Part shown: in pieces, positions 4,633 to 5,252 of the stretch
Position numbering within the stretch: the stretch's first letter is position 1
Layout: each line of letters opens with the position of its first letter
DNA from: Legionellales bacterium
Lineage (GTDB): Bacteria; Pseudomonadota; Gammaproteobacteria; Legionellales; Legionellaceae
DNA: 5,252 bases
Direction of reading: 5' to 3'
Assembly: GCA_020050955.1 (NCBI GenBank)
Contig: JAGVJT010000171.1
Span: 1-5,252 of the forward strand
Notes under the pieces: model-generated
What the model was told of the DNA's origin: nothing
Database searches by the model: none
Seen by the model: the letters and a program-made list of their open reading frames with translations, nothing else
Made by a program: the position numbers and the translations under genes

Positions 4633-5252
4633 TCAAGTGTGCGATAAAGATAGTAGTTCGCGCATTTTGGCTTGGATCATATCAATAGCAATGCGATTTT
4701 CTCCTCCACGAGGAACAATCAGATCAGCATAACGACTGGTTGGCTCAATAAATTGTAAATACATTGGGCGAACGGTTGTTTCATACTGATGTAAAACAGA
4801 TTCAAAAGATCGATGGCGCTCAACAACGTCACGCTTTAGTCGCCGAATCAAGCAAACATCAAGTGGAGCGGACATAAAAATTCGAATGTCCATTAATTCA
4901 CGCAACGCTTTTTCAGTAAACAATAAAATGCCTTCGAGAACGATGATTCGGTGACGTCCGATGGTACGTGTTTCTGGCGTGCGAATATGTTTCACATGAG
5001 AATAGATGGGAATGTCGACGGATTCACCTTGTTGCAAACGCTTTAAATGCTCGACGAGCAGGGCATGATCAAATGAATCGGGATGATCATAGTTAATTTT
5101 TTCACGTTCACTGAATGGTAGATGACTATTGTCTTTGTAGTAGGCATCTTCAGAAATGACCACGACTTGGTCAGAGCCTAATTCATTAACAATGGTATTT
5201 GCTAGCAGACTTTTTCCTGATGCAGAAGGCCCTGCAATGCCTATGATGATCG
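4633..5252 (-). CDS. udk: Uridine/cytidine kinase, 5' end cut by window edge
   Basis: This is the pyrimidine-salvage kinase that phosphorylates uridine and cytidine to UMP and CMP using ATP or GTP. The frame stays open to the window edge, giving 205 visible residues of an expected roughly 213; only about ten N-terminal residues should be missing. The visible part begins IIIGIAGPSASGKS, containing the Walker A P-loop GPSASGKS. It then has the nucleoside-binding EDAYYKD, the YDHP motif, LEGILL, an Arg-rich stretch (RRLKRDVVER) and the family-typical VRPMYLQFIEP and VPRGGENRIAIDM near the C-terminus. A GTG at 5163 could be read as a start, but that would remove the P-loop, so it is internal. The stop lies 26 bases before fabI, so udk is probably the upstream partner of fabI and nudC in one transcript. 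Confidence 0.96.
   Translation of the reverse strand, partial: IIIGIAGPSASGKSLLANTIVNELGSDQVVVISEDAYYKDNSHLPFSEREKINYDHPDSFDHALLVEHLKRLQQGESVDIPIYSHVKHIRTPETRTIGRHRIIVLEGILLFTEKALRELMDIRIFMSAPLDVCLIRRLKRDVVERHRSFESVLHQYETTVRPMYLQFIEPTSRYADLIVPRGGENRIAIDMIQAKMRELLSLSHT

Noticed and set aside
5161..5163. GTG as the start of a short uridine kinase
   Set aside because: The frame continues upstream to the window edge and encodes the essential P-loop GPSASGKS. The gene is simply cut by the window.

Overview
The window looks like chromosomal DNA of a gammaproteobacterium, most likely in or near the Legionellales (Legionella/Coxiella/Berkiella-type bacteria). The evidence is a tRNA-Val/tRNA-Asp pair with encoded CCA ends directly before ppiD, a PpiD N-terminus of the kind I recall from Legionella-like genomes (MLQKLNERIQG then a membrane segment ending FGVDYY), gammaproteobacterial FabI, NudC and Udk proteins, and moderately AT-rich DNA. 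The genus is inferred from remembered family resemblance, not from a search.

Left part, plus strand (1-1741): the 3' part of a tRNA-Val, a complete tRNA-Asp(GTC), a compact hairpin-plus-T-run terminator, and then ppiD. The PpiD product keeps its N-terminal membrane anchor, its SurA-like N-terminal chaperone region and its C-terminal region. The central parvulin (peptidyl-prolyl isomerase) domain that defines the family appears to be missing in frame, giving 523 residues rather than about 620.

Middle part (1742-2968): a gene-free stretch of 354 bases holds a possible terminator, a REP/dRS3-like palindrome, a cluster of AT-rich inverted repeats, and a promoter whose best -10 box sits inside a perfect dyad (TATGTTC-N7-GAACATA). 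This leads into a gene for a 290-residue protein that I do not recognise. It has a Gly/Ser-rich N-terminal half built from roughly 14/28-residue repeats and a C-terminal half with helical-looking repeats and a hydrophobic tail. It has no signal peptide.

Right part, minus strand (5252 down to 3005): a tight apparent operon udk (5' end cut by the window edge) - fabI - nudC, converging on the orphan gene. Udk makes UMP/CMP from uridine/cytidine, FabI is the NADH-using enoyl-ACP reductase of fatty-acid synthesis, and NudC is a zinc-containing Nudix NADH/NAD-RNA hydrolase. Gaps of 26 and 3 bases suggest co-transcription, and probably translational coupling of fabI and nudC.

The housekeeping genes are ordinary. 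The points worth attention are the PpiD without a parvulin domain, and the orphan repeat protein with its dyad-rich, apparently regulated promoter.
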